DNA of 10,126 nucleotides, taken from the NCBI GenBank assembly GCA_020849725.1, contig JADLAZ010000148.1, forward strand, positions 1-10,126, in the 5' to 3' direction. Below, one piece after another: positions 1 to 5,812 of the stretch. Made by a program: the position numbers and the translations under genes. Each line of letters opens with the position of its first letter. The stretch's first letter is position 1. Under the pieces are notes generated by a model. That model did not search any database. It was not told where the DNA came from and saw only the letters and a program-made list of their open reading frames with translations. Origin of the DNA: Chloroflexota bacterium. GTDB lineage: Bacteria; Chloroflexota; Chloroflexia; Thermomicrobiales; JADLAZ01.

Positions 1-465
1 ATGCGGCCCGAGCGCATCGTCGTCGGCGAGTGCCGCGGCGGCGAGGCGCTGGACATGCTCCAGGCCATGAACACCGGCCACGACGGCTCGATGACGACCG
101 CGCACGCCAACACCCCGCGCGACTGCCTATCGCGCCTGGAGACGATGGTGCTGATGGCCGGCGTCGACCTGCCGGTGCGCGCCATCCGCGAGCAGATCGC
201 CGCGGCGGTGGATGTCATCGTCCAGCAGTCGCGCCTCAAGGACGGCACGCGCAAGATCGTCTCGATCACTGAGGTTCAGGGCATGGAGGGCGATGTCATC
301 GTCATGCAGGATATCTTCGTCTACGAGCAGACGGGCATCGAGAACGGCAAGATCGTCGGCCGGCTGCGCCCGACCGGCATCCGACCGAAGTTTATCGAGC
401 GGTTCGAGCAGAACAACATCTACCTACCGCCGAATATCTTCGGCTTCCGCGACAGCCTGTTCTAG
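1..465 (+). CDS. tadA: Tad/Flp pilus secretion ATPase TadA (CpaF), C-terminal part
   Basis: This is the C-terminal 154 residues of the hexameric ATPase that powers assembly of Tad (type IVc) pili on the cytoplasmic face of the inner membrane. The gene enters from the left edge, so the Walker A half lies outside and residue 1 is only the first codon seen. Visible marks are the Walker B region ([16 protein letters not shown], residues 5-20, with E10 and R12) and the histidine box (H27, H35 in [12 protein letters not shown]), both characteristic of the CpaF/TadA branch of type II/IV secretion ATPases. The protein ends in FGFRDSLF with a TAG stop. TadB and TadC follow on the same strand, which fixes the Tad assignment over other secretion ATPases of this fold. 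Family assignment is secure; whether the pilus serves adhesion, DNA uptake or something else cannot be told from here. Confidence 0.93.
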   Translation: MRPERIVVGECRGGEALDMLQAMNTGHDGSMTTAHANTPRDCLSRLETMVLMAGVDLPVRAIREQIAAAVDVIVQQSRLKDGTRKIVSITEVQGMEGDVIVMQDIFVYEQTGIENGKIVGRLRPTGIRPKFIERFEQNNIYLPPNIFGFRDSLF

Positions 466-476
466 GCCAGCCACCG

Positions 477-508
477 CGGCGGCGCCAGGGCCGGAATGGG
501 CGCCGTCG
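477..508 (+). other. Strong GC stem-loop between tadA and tadB
   Basis: A 10-bp stem with one G-U pair (arms 477-486 and 499-508) and a 12-nt loop begins 11 nt after the tadA stop. No T-run follows, so it is not a standard intrinsic terminator. It lies inside what should be one operon and may protect or process the mRNA, or lower tadB expression relative to tadA. The function is inferred; the pairing is seen. Confidence 0.4.
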
Positions 509-564
509 GCCGGCACGACGCCGGGAGCAGTTCGACCCGGTGCGCTGGCCTCGTAGCCGATGAC

Positions 565-570
565 GGAGGG
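565..570 (+). promoter_or_regulatory. Shine-Dalgarno that sets the tadB start at 575
   Basis: GGAGGG ends 4 nt before the ATG at 575 (5 nt counting from its GGAGG core). The alternative in-frame ATG at 560 has no purine-rich sequence in front of it, and this SD would fall inside the coding region. This supports 575 as the start. Confidence 0.7.
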
Positions 571-574
571 CATC

Positions 575-1549
575 ATGTGGATCGCGGTGTTAGTGGCGGC
601 CACGGCCGCGGGGGCCATCCTCCTGATCTTTTTCGGGTTGGCCGGCGCGCTGGGCCGCGACAGCGCCATGGACGACCGCCTGGGCCGCTACGCCTCGCTC
701 AATGCCGGCGAGGAGATGGATGAGCAGGCCAAGCGCCGGGCACGGTCGTCGCCGCTCGCACGCCGGCTGGAGCGCGCGGTCGAAAAGACGACCTATGCCG
801 AACTGACGGCCACCAAGCTGGCCCGCGCCGACCTGCGGCTAACGGTCGGCGAGTTCGTCATGGCCAAGATCATCTGCGCGCTAGCTGGCTTCGCTCTCGG
901 TCTGCTGTTCGCCCGCGACGCCGGTGTCGTAGCGCTGCTGGTGGGCGCGGCCTTTGCGCTGCCCGGCTCGTTCGTGCCCGACATCTGGGTCGGCATGCGC
1001 GCTCGCGCCCGGATCAAGAAGTTCAACCACCAGCTTGGCGACACGATCACACTCCTCAGCAACTCGCTCCGCTCCGGCTACAGCCTGCTGCAGAGCATGG
1101 AACTCGTCGCCCGTGAAAGCCAGGCGCCGATGGCGCAGGAGTTCATGCGCGTCGTCTACGAAGTCGGCCTCGGCATCTCGCACCAGGACGCGATGAGCAA
1201 CCTGTTGCGCCGTGTGCCTAGTGAAGATCTGGACCTGCTGATCACCGCCATCAATATCCAGCACGAGGTCGGCGGCAACCTGTCGCAGATCCTGGACACG
1301 ATCGGCCACACAATTCGCGAGCGGGTGCGCATCAAGGGTGAGATCAGCGTCCTGACGGCACAGGGCCAGATGTCCGGCTATGTCATCACCTTCATCCCCA
1401 TCGTACTGGGCGGCGTTCTCTACGTCATTAACCCAAAGTACATGAGCGGCATCCTGGCATGGCCCTGGATCTGCATGCCAATCGGCGCCGGCGTGTGCGT
1501 CTTCCTCGGCTACCTGGCCATGCGCAAGATCGTCACGATCGAGGTGTAG
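575..1549 (+). CDS. tadB: Tad pilus assembly inner-membrane platform protein TadB
   Basis: This is a polytopic inner-membrane protein of about 324 residues, one of two platform subunits on which the Tad ATPase acts to push pilin subunits into the filament. From the 575 start there is an N-terminal hydrophobic segment (residues 1-25), a charged cytoplasmic stretch, a pair of hydrophobic segments (about 94-113 and 117-140), the type II secretion F (T2SSF) domain (about 150-265, starting FNHQLGDTITLLSNSLRSGY) and two C-terminal membrane segments (about 266-286 and 295-314). The motif VGGNLSQILDTI (232-243) is typical of TadB. An ATG at 560 would add five residues, but the SD favours 575. The gene is 3 nt from tadC, so the two are surely co-transcribed and probably translationally coupled. 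Length and layout are normal for the family. Confidence 0.93.
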   Translation: MWIAVLVAATAAGAILLIFFGLAGALGRDSAMDDRLGRYASLNAGEEMDEQAKRRARSSPLARRLERAVEKTTYAELTATKLARADLRLTVGEFVMAKIICALAGFALGLLFARDAGVVALLVGAAFALPGSFVPDIWVGMRARARIKKFNHQLGDTITLLSNSLRSGYSLLQSMELVARESQAPMAQEFMRVVYEVGLGISHQDAMSNLLRRVPSEDLDLLITAINIQHEVGGNLSQILDTIGHTIRERVRIKGEISVLTAQGQMSGYVITFIPIVLGGVLYVINPKYMSGILAWPWICMPIGAGVCVFLGYLAMRKIVTIEV

Positions 1550-1552
1550 ACG

Positions 1553-2479
1553 ATGGAGATGCTCATCGCGGCGCTTATCAGTCTGATGGTCACCGGTGGT
1601 CTGGTGATGGTCGTCTTCGGCGTGGTGCGCCAGCGCCAGGAGCTGGCGACCGTCAATGAGCGTATGGCCGACTTCGTGCTGCGGCCCAAGCGCCTGGAAG
1701 AGCTCGAGTTGTCGCGGCCGTTCATCGACCGCATCGTGCGACCAGCGCTCGGTGGTGGCATCCGCTTGATGTCGCGCTTCACGCCGAAGTCGAATGTCGA
1801 GCGCCTGCGCCAGAGCCTGGAGCAGGCCGGCAACCCGAACGGCTGGTCGCCGACCGATTTCATGGGTGTGCGCGGCCTGACCGCGGTCGGCCTGGGTGGC
1901 GCGACGCTGGGCCTGATGCTGCTGGCCCGGCAGAACATCCAGAGCCTGCTCATCTTTCCGGTCGTCATGCTCTTCATCGGCTACGTGCTGCCCGGCATCT
2001 GGCTGGGGCAGAAGATCGGGCGGCGCAAGAAGAACATTCTCAAGGCGCTGCCGGACGCCATCGACCTGCTGTCGATCAGCGTCGAGGCGGGTCTCGGCTT
2101 CGACCAGGCGCTGTCGCGCGTGGCTGTCAAGTGGGACAACGAGCTGGGCTGGGAGTTCCAGCGGACGCTCTCAGAGATCCGGGTTGGCAAGACGCGACGC
2201 GAGGCGCTCAAGGAACTGGCGGCCCGTACCGGCGTCGATGACCTGAGTACCTTCGTCACCTCAATCGTGCAAGCCGACCAGCTCGGTGTCAGCATCACCC
2301 AGGTGCTGCGCATCCAGTCGGCGCAACTGCGCCAGCGCCGCCGCCAGCGCGCCGAGGAGCAGGCCCACAAGGCGCCGATCAAGATGCTCTTCCCGATGGT
2401 GTTCCTGATCTTCCCGGCCATCTACGTCATCATCCTCGGCCCGGCCGTGCCCCAGGTGATGAAGTCGCTCGGCTCGTGA
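1553..2479 (+). CDS. tadC: Tad pilus assembly inner-membrane platform protein TadC
   Basis: This is the second Tad platform protein (308 residues), a homologue of TadB that probably forms a complex with it in the inner membrane. It has an N-terminal membrane segment (about 4-24), a basic and acidic linker, two hydrophobic segments (about 106-125 and 131-152), a T2SSF domain (about 164-275, with ALPDAIDLLSISVEAGLGFD at 165-184 as the signature) and a last membrane segment (about 278-299). The segment GRRKKNILKALPDAIDLL is classic for TadC. The start ATG lies 3 nt past the tadB stop; the purine-rich end of tadB (GAGGTG, 1541-1546) serves as SD. No further Tad gene (pilin, prepilin peptidase, TadD/G) follows on this side, so any remaining components must lie upstream or elsewhere. 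Confidence 0.92.
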   Translation: MEMLIAALISLMVTGGLVMVVFGVVRQRQELATVNERMADFVLRPKRLEELELSRPFIDRIVRPALGGGIRLMSRFTPKSNVERLRQSLEQAGNPNGWSPTDFMGVRGLTAVGLGGATLGLMLLARQNIQSLLIFPVVMLFIGYVLPGIWLGQKIGRRKKNILKALPDAIDLLSISVEAGLGFDQALSRVAVKWDNELGWEFQRTLSEIRVGKTRREALKELAARTGVDDLSTFVTSIVQADQLGVSITQVLRIQSAQLRQRRRQRAEEQAHKAPIKMLFPMVFLIFPAIYVIILGPAVPQVMKSLGS

Positions 2480-2568
2480 GGCGGTGCGGGATGGCCGCTG
2501 GCCTGCCCCGCGCTGGCACGGCGCTTGCGGAACCGGCCGGCAGCGCCGGACGCATGCCGGCGTGGCTA

Positions 2569-2583
2569 TGAACGACACGTTCA
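2569..2583. promoter_or_regulatory. Operator-like inverted repeat upstream of the greA promoter
   Basis: TGAACG-ACA-CGTTCA is a perfect 6-bp inverted repeat around a 3-nt centre. It lies about 41 nt upstream of the predicted -35 element. The size and symmetry fit a dimeric DNA-binding protein. It resembles a LexA/DinR box but has the wrong inner spacing (five rather than four bases between GAAC and GTTC). No regulator can be named. Confidence 0.3.
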
Positions 2584-2623
2584 ATAGACTATACAGGTGG
2601 CGCGGCATGATTGGTCGCTACCC

Positions 2624-2652
2624 TTTACAGGTGGGGGGCGTGGGCGTATAAT
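2624..2652 (+). promoter_or_regulatory. Sigma-70 type promoter for greA
   Basis: TTTACA (2624-2629) and TATAAT (2647-2652) are separated by exactly 17 nt, matching 11 of 12 consensus positions. Transcription would begin near 2659, giving a leader of about 130 nt before greA. In such GC-rich DNA this combination is unlikely by chance. Confidence 0.72.
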
Positions 2653-2672
2653 CCGCCTGCAGGCGCGCGGGA

Positions 2673-2702
2673 GCTGAGGGGTGAATTCCTCTCAGCCTTT
2701 TT
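2673..2702 (+). terminator. Intrinsic terminator or attenuator in the greA leader
   Basis: GCTGAGGGG (2673-2681) pairs with CCTCTCAGC (2688-2696) as 9 bp with one G-U and a 6-nt loop, and is followed by five T residues (2698-2702). It lies about 14 nt downstream of the predicted transcription start and about 87 nt ahead of greA. Transcripts from the promoter at 2624-2652 must therefore pass it to reach greA. It could instead stop read-through from the tad operon. Confidence 0.6.
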
Positions 2703-2789
2703 GCGCTTTGGTCCGGTGGCGATGGCCAGGATTGGCCTAGCGCGACGTGGCGCAGCCACAGTGGCACGGTAGCAAGGAGCGGGTCGTTC

Positions 2790-3260
2790 ATGGCTGAGGA
2801 CAAGCCAGTTTTTCTCACCGAACAGGGCCGGCTGGACCTTCAGGCTGAGTTGGAGCAGTTGCGCCTGGTCAAGCGCCCGGAGGTCGCCGCTCGCATCAGC
2901 CAGGCCAAGGAGTACGGCGACATCAGCGAGAACAGCGAGTATGAGGACGCCAAGAACGAGCAGGCGTTCACCGAGGGCCGCATCCGCACGATCGAGTCGC
3001 TGCTGAGCCGGGCGCGAGTGCTGCGCGAGGATGCGCGCGCCGGGGCCGTTCGTCTTGGCTCGCGCATCACCATCCTCGATGATGAGGGCACCGAAGAGAA
3101 ATGGATGCTCGTCAGCTCGGCCGAAGCGAAGGCCAGTCAGGGCAAGATCAGCGATGACTCGCTGGTCGGCCGGGCGCTGCTGGGCAAGAAGGCGGGCGAT
3201 CAGGTGACGGTGCAGGCGCCGAAAGGCGCGATCAAGTACAAGGTCGTCTCGATCGACTGA
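2790..3260 (+). CDS. greA: Transcription elongation factor GreA
   Basis: GreA enters the RNA polymerase secondary channel and stimulates cleavage of backtracked RNA, rescuing stalled complexes. The protein is 156 residues, the usual length. The N-terminal coiled coil (about 10-75) carries at its tip the acidic motif GDISENSEYEDA with D44 and E47, which correspond to the Mg-binding residues of known GreA proteins (D41 and E44 in E. coli). The C-terminal FKBP-like domain (about 82-156) has the family sequence SLVGRALLGKKAGD near 126-139. The ATG has AAGGAG 10 nt upstream (2774-2779). The gene has its own strong promoter, with a terminator-like hairpin in its leader. It is followed 131 nt later by lysS, a neighbour order also known from other bacteria, though a hairpin separates the two. 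Confidence 0.97.
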   Translation: MAEDKPVFLTEQGRLDLQAELEQLRLVKRPEVAARISQAKEYGDISENSEYEDAKNEQAFTEGRIRTIESLLSRARVLREDARAGAVRLGSRITILDDEGTEEKWMLVSSAEAKASQGKISDDSLVGRALLGKKAGDQVTVQAPKGAIKYKVVSID

Positions 3261-3314
3261 GCTGTCTCTCGGGACGGCGTCGAGCGCCGGCCCGCGCATG
3301 TGCTAGACTGGATG

Positions 3315-3344
3315 ACGGGGTGGGGCGCAAGCCTCACCCCGTTT
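3315..3344 (+). terminator. Hairpin between greA and lysS, probable weak terminator
   Basis: A 12-bp stem with one G-U pair (3315-3326 with 3331-3342) is closed by a GCAA tetraloop (GNRA class). Only a TTT run (3342-3344) follows, so termination may be partial and lysS may be reached by read-through. An extended -10-like TGCTAGACT (3301-3309) lies just before it with no clear -35. Confidence 0.5.
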
Positions 3345-3377
3345 CGCTGACCGTCGGCGCGTGGCTGGCGGCGAACA

Positions 3378-3384
3378 GGGGAGG
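3378..3384 (+). promoter_or_regulatory. Shine-Dalgarno that sets the lysS start at GTG 3392
   Basis: GGGGAGG lies 7 nt before GTG 3392. The longer in-frame reading from GTG 3320 would start inside the stem of the preceding hairpin, has no SD, and would add 24 residues not typical of LysS. Confidence 0.75.
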
Positions 3385-3391
3385 AAGACAC

Positions 3392-4879
3392 GTGGCCGAG
3401 ACTGACGAGCCATCGCTCCCCGGTGGCTGGGACCATCTCCAACGCCAGCGGCTCGACAAGGCCCGGGCGCTGCGGGAGCGCGGCGAGGACCCCTATCCGG
3501 CTCACGTCGAGCGGACCCACACGGCCGCCGACCTGATCGCCGGCTTTGCCACCTTCGGCGACCAGGCCGTCACGGCCACCGGCCGCATCAGCGGCGGCAT
3601 CCGCGACATGGGCCGCAGCACCTTCCTCCATATCGAAGACGGCAGCGGTCGCATCCAACTGTTCGCCCAGCGCAACCGGCTGGGCGACGATGCCTATGCC
3701 CGCTTCCAACGCGACGTCGACAGTGGTGACTTCGTGCAGGCCACCGGCACGCTGATGCAGACTCGCACCGGCGAGGTCACGATCGCGCTCGACAGGCTCA
3801 GCATGCTGGCCAAGGCGATCAACCCACCGCCGGAGAAGTACCACGGCCTGACCGACCTGGAGACGCGCTATCGCCGTCGCTACCTCGATCTGCTGGCCAA
3901 CCCCGAGGTGCGCCAGGTCTTCGTCACGCGCGCCCGCATCATCACCGCTATGCGCCGCTTCCTGGACGGCCAGGGCTTCCTCGAGGTCGAGACGCCGACA
4001 TTGCAGCCGCTGTACGGCGGTGCGGCGGCGCGGCCATTCGTCACCCAACACAACGCGCTCGATCGCACGCTCTACCTGCGCATCGCCGACGAGTTGTATC
4101 TGAAGCGTCTGCTCGTCGGCGGCTTCGAGCGCGTCTACGAGATCTGCAAGGACTTCCGCAACGAGGGCATCGACACCCAGCACAATCCCGAGTTCACAAT
4201 GATGGAACTCTACCAGGCCTACGCCGACTACCGCGACATCATGGCCCTGGTGGAGCAAATGGTCGTCGCCATTGCCCAGGAGGTGCTCGGCGGCCTGACG
4301 CTCACCTACGCCGGCCAGGCGATCGACCTGACGCTGCCCTGGCGCCGCCTCACCCTGCGCGAGGCGATTCAGGAAGCGACCGGCATCGACTACGAGGCGC
4401 ACCCGACAGCCGACACACTGCTGACGGCCGCCCGCGCCGCTGGCGCGGACGTGCCGGCCGGCACGGTGCGCCCGCGCATCATCGACGAGCTGCTGAAGAC
4501 GTTCGTGCGCCGCCGTTTGGTCCAGCCGACCTTTCTGATCGATTACCCGGTCGATCTATCGCCGCTGGCCAAGCGCAAGCCCGACCAGCCCGACACGGTC
4601 GAGCGCTTCCAGCCGTTCATCGGCGGTCTGGAGCTGGGCAATGCCTTCAGCGAGTTGAACGACCCGGTCGACCAACTTCGCCGCTTCCAGCAGCAGCAGA
4701 CCGACCGTGCCGCCGGCGACGAGGAGGCGATGCCGCTCGATGAGGACTTCGTGACGGCGCTGCTGCACGGCATGCCGCCGACCGGCGGCCTGGGCATCGG
4801 CATCGACCGCCTGACGATGCTCTTCACCGACCAGCCATCCATCCGCGACGTGATCCTGTTCCCACAGCTGCGCTCGTGA
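3392..4879 (+). CDS. lysS: Lysyl-tRNA synthetase, class II
   Basis: This cytoplasmic enzyme charges tRNA-Lys with lysine using ATP. From GTG 3392 the protein is 495 residues, the normal LysS size. The N-terminal OB-fold anticodon-binding domain spans about residues 58-140 (VTATGRISGGIRDMGRSTF onwards). The class II catalytic core shows motif 1 (FLDGQGFLEVETPTL, 190-204), motif 2 with the FRNEG loop (255-259), the HNPEFTMMELYQAYADY segment (264-280) and motif 3 (GGLGIGIDRLTMLF, 465-478, with R473). The lysine-pocket segment GLELGNAFSELNDP (412-425) separates it from aspartyl- and asparaginyl-tRNA synthetases and from EpmA/GenX, which lack the N-terminal domain. It probably depends partly on greA transcription, with a hairpin in between. 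It converges on the SDR gene, with stops 85 nt apart. Confidence 0.96.
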   Translation: MAETDEPSLPGGWDHLQRQRLDKARALRERGEDPYPAHVERTHTAADLIAGFATFGDQAVTATGRISGGIRDMGRSTFLHIEDGSGRIQLFAQRNRLGDDAYARFQRDVDSGDFVQATGTLMQTRTGEVTIALDRLSMLAKAINPPPEKYHGLTDLETRYRRRYLDLLANPEVRQVFVTRARIITAMRRFLDGQGFLEVETPTLQPLYGGAAARPFVTQHNALDRTLYLRIADELYLKRLLVGGFERVYEICKDFRNEGIDTQHNPEFTMMELYQAYADYRDIMALVEQMVVAIAQEVLGGLTLTYAGQAIDLTLPWRRLTLREAIQEATGIDYEAHPTADTLLTAARAAGADVPAGTVRPRIIDELLKTFVRRRLVQPTFLIDYPVDLSPLAKRKPDQPDTVERFQPFIGGLELGNAFSELNDPVDQLRRFQQQQTDRAAGDEEAMPLDEDFVTALLHGMPPTGGLGIGIDRLTMLFTDQPSIRDVILFPQLRS

Positions 4880-4893
4880 CTGAAGGCTGTCTC

Positions 4894-4917
4894 CCGCTCC
4901 CATCGCGATGGGAGTGG
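4894..4917. terminator. Palindrome between convergent lysS and SDR genes
   Basis: CTCCCATCG-CGATGGGAG (4897-4914) is a perfect 18-nt palindrome. Three further pairs, one of them G-U in plus-strand RNA, extend it to 4894-4917. It sits 14 nt past the lysS stop. Because it is symmetric it would fold in transcripts from both sides, as expected for a shared bidirectional 3' end. Neither strand has a T-run after it. A second GC-rich pairing (AGGG 4928-4931 with CCCT 4937-4940, flanked by G and C runs) follows. It could also be one copy of a dispersed palindromic repeat. Confidence 0.45.
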
Positions 4918-4964
4918 CTTGGGGGGGAGGGTTCTTCCCTGATTTCCGCCCCCAGCACCCAGCC

Positions 4965-5765
4965 CTAGATGATCTTGCAGGTCAGGCCGCCGTCGACAAG
5001 CAACTGGACGCCGTTGACGTAGCGCGCCTCGTCCGAGGCCAGGTAGAGCGCGGCGTGGGCGATGTCCCAGGCGTCGCCCATCTTGCCGGTCGGGCACTGA
5101 CTGTCGCGAATGGCGTTCATGCGCGCGACGTCGCCGCCAGCGTAGGCTCCGGCCAGCCCGACCGCGATGCGCGGCGTGTCCATGAAGCCGGGCAGGATGA
5201 CGTTGGCTCGGATGCCGCGAGCGGCGTACTCGAGCGCGATGCTCTGGGTGAGCTGGTTGACGGCAGCCTTGGACACGCTGTAGGCCAGGTAGGCGATGCC
5301 GGTCCAGCGGATCGACGCCACCGAGGAGATGTTGACGATCGCGCCGCCTCCCTGCCGCTCCATGTGCGGCAGCACCGCGCGGCAGGTCAGGAACATCGAT
5401 TTTACATTCACCGCCATGACACGGTCCCAGGTCTCCTCGGTCGTCTCGACCGCGCCGCCCAGGCCACTGATGCCAACGTTGTTGTGCAGGATATCGACCC
5501 GGCCGTAGGTCGCCAGGCAGGTCGCCACCAGCGCGGCGACCTCATCCGCGCGCGCGACGTCGGCCTGATAGACGGTGCAGTCGCCGCCCTCGCCGGCGAT
5601 GATCGCCCGCGTCTCGTCGGCCGCGGCCCGGTCGCGATCGACGGCGACGACGCGGGCGCCCTCGCGCGCGAACAGCACCGCCGTCGCCTTGCCGTTGCCC
5701 CAGCCCGGCCCGATCGCGCCGGCGCCGGTGACAATCGCGACTTTGCCCTGCAACCGGTCGCCCAT
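4965..5765 (-). CDS. Short-chain dehydrogenase/reductase, NAD-type (substrate unknown)
   Basis: This is a cytoplasmic classical-type SDR of 266 residues that would oxidise or reduce a hydroxyl/keto group. The cofactor loop is a glycine-rich, expanded form, TGAGAIGPGWGNG (13-25), in place of the shorter TGxxxGxG. D43 at the end of the second strand (VVAVDRD) favours NAD over NADP by the family rule. NNVG (95-98), N120, S147/S148 (NISSVAS), Y162 and K166 (YSVSK) give the active site, and PG at 192-193 follows. The start is ATG 5765: GGGGAGG lies 6 nt upstream on the minus strand, whereas GTG 5783 and ATG 5771 are poorly placed for it. It is the second gene of a minus-strand operon, 47 nt after the Gfo/Idh/MocA gene. 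The general annotation '3-oxoacyl-ACP reductase-like' would be misleading; a sugar or polyol dehydrogenase is equally likely. Confidence 0.88.
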   Translation of the reverse strand: MGDRLQGKVAIVTGAGAIGPGWGNGKATAVLFAREGARVVAVDRDRAAADETRAIIAGEGGDCTVYQADVARADEVAALVATCLATYGRVDILHNNVGISGLGGAVETTEETWDRVMAVNVKSMFLTCRAVLPHMERQGGGAIVNISSVASIRWTGIAYLAYSVSKAAVNQLTQSIALEYAARGIRANVILPGFMDTPRIAVGLAGAYAGGDVARMNAIRDSQCPTGKMGDAWDIAHAALYLASDEARYVNGVQLLVDGGLTCKII

Positions 5766-5771
5766 GGCCAT

Positions 5772-5778
5772 CCTCCCC
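5772..5778 (-). promoter_or_regulatory. Shine-Dalgarno that sets the SDR start at 5765
   Basis: On the minus strand GGGGAGG (5778 to 5772) ends 6 nt before ATG 5765. It touches ATG 5771 directly and lies inside the reading frame begun by GTG 5783, so both of those starts are unlikely. Confidence 0.7.
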
Positions 5779-5812
5779 GCCACCCATTGAGAGTCGCCAC
5801 CGGCTGCGGCGC

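Larger units (their letters stand above)
2480..2789. other. Non-coding region between tadC and greA
   Basis: These 310 nt hold no convincing gene. Just after the tadC stop there is an imperfect hairpin (2486-2490/2507-2511 outer, GGCC 2493-2496/2500-2503 inner) without a T-run, then a 6-bp hairpin (2544-2549/2557-2562). Next come an operator-like inverted repeat (2569-2583), two near-identical 12-mers (2589-2600 and 2623-2634), a strong promoter and a terminator-like hairpin, described separately. From 2703 to the greA SD (AAGGAG, 2774-2779) there are only short weak hairpins, such as GTGGC/GCCAC at 2747-2759. Confidence 0.75.

Noticed and set aside
2570..2582. LexA/DinR box
   Set aside because: GAAC and GTTC are separated by five bases instead of four, and the gene downstream is not an SOS gene in known species.
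2618..2818. 66-codon minus-strand frame across the greA leader
   Set aside because: It crosses the strong plus-strand promoter, the hairpin and the greA start, and its sequence is Pro/Leu-rich without features.
3320..3391. Longer lysS start at GTG 3320
   Set aside because: It begins inside the 12-bp hairpin with no SD, whereas GTG 3392 has GGGGAGG at the right distance and gives the usual length.
3200..4402. 400-codon open frame on the minus strand
   Set aside because: It lies opposite greA end and lysS, which have full family motifs. Long antisense frames are common in GC-rich genes, and its translation is low-complexity with no recognisable domain.
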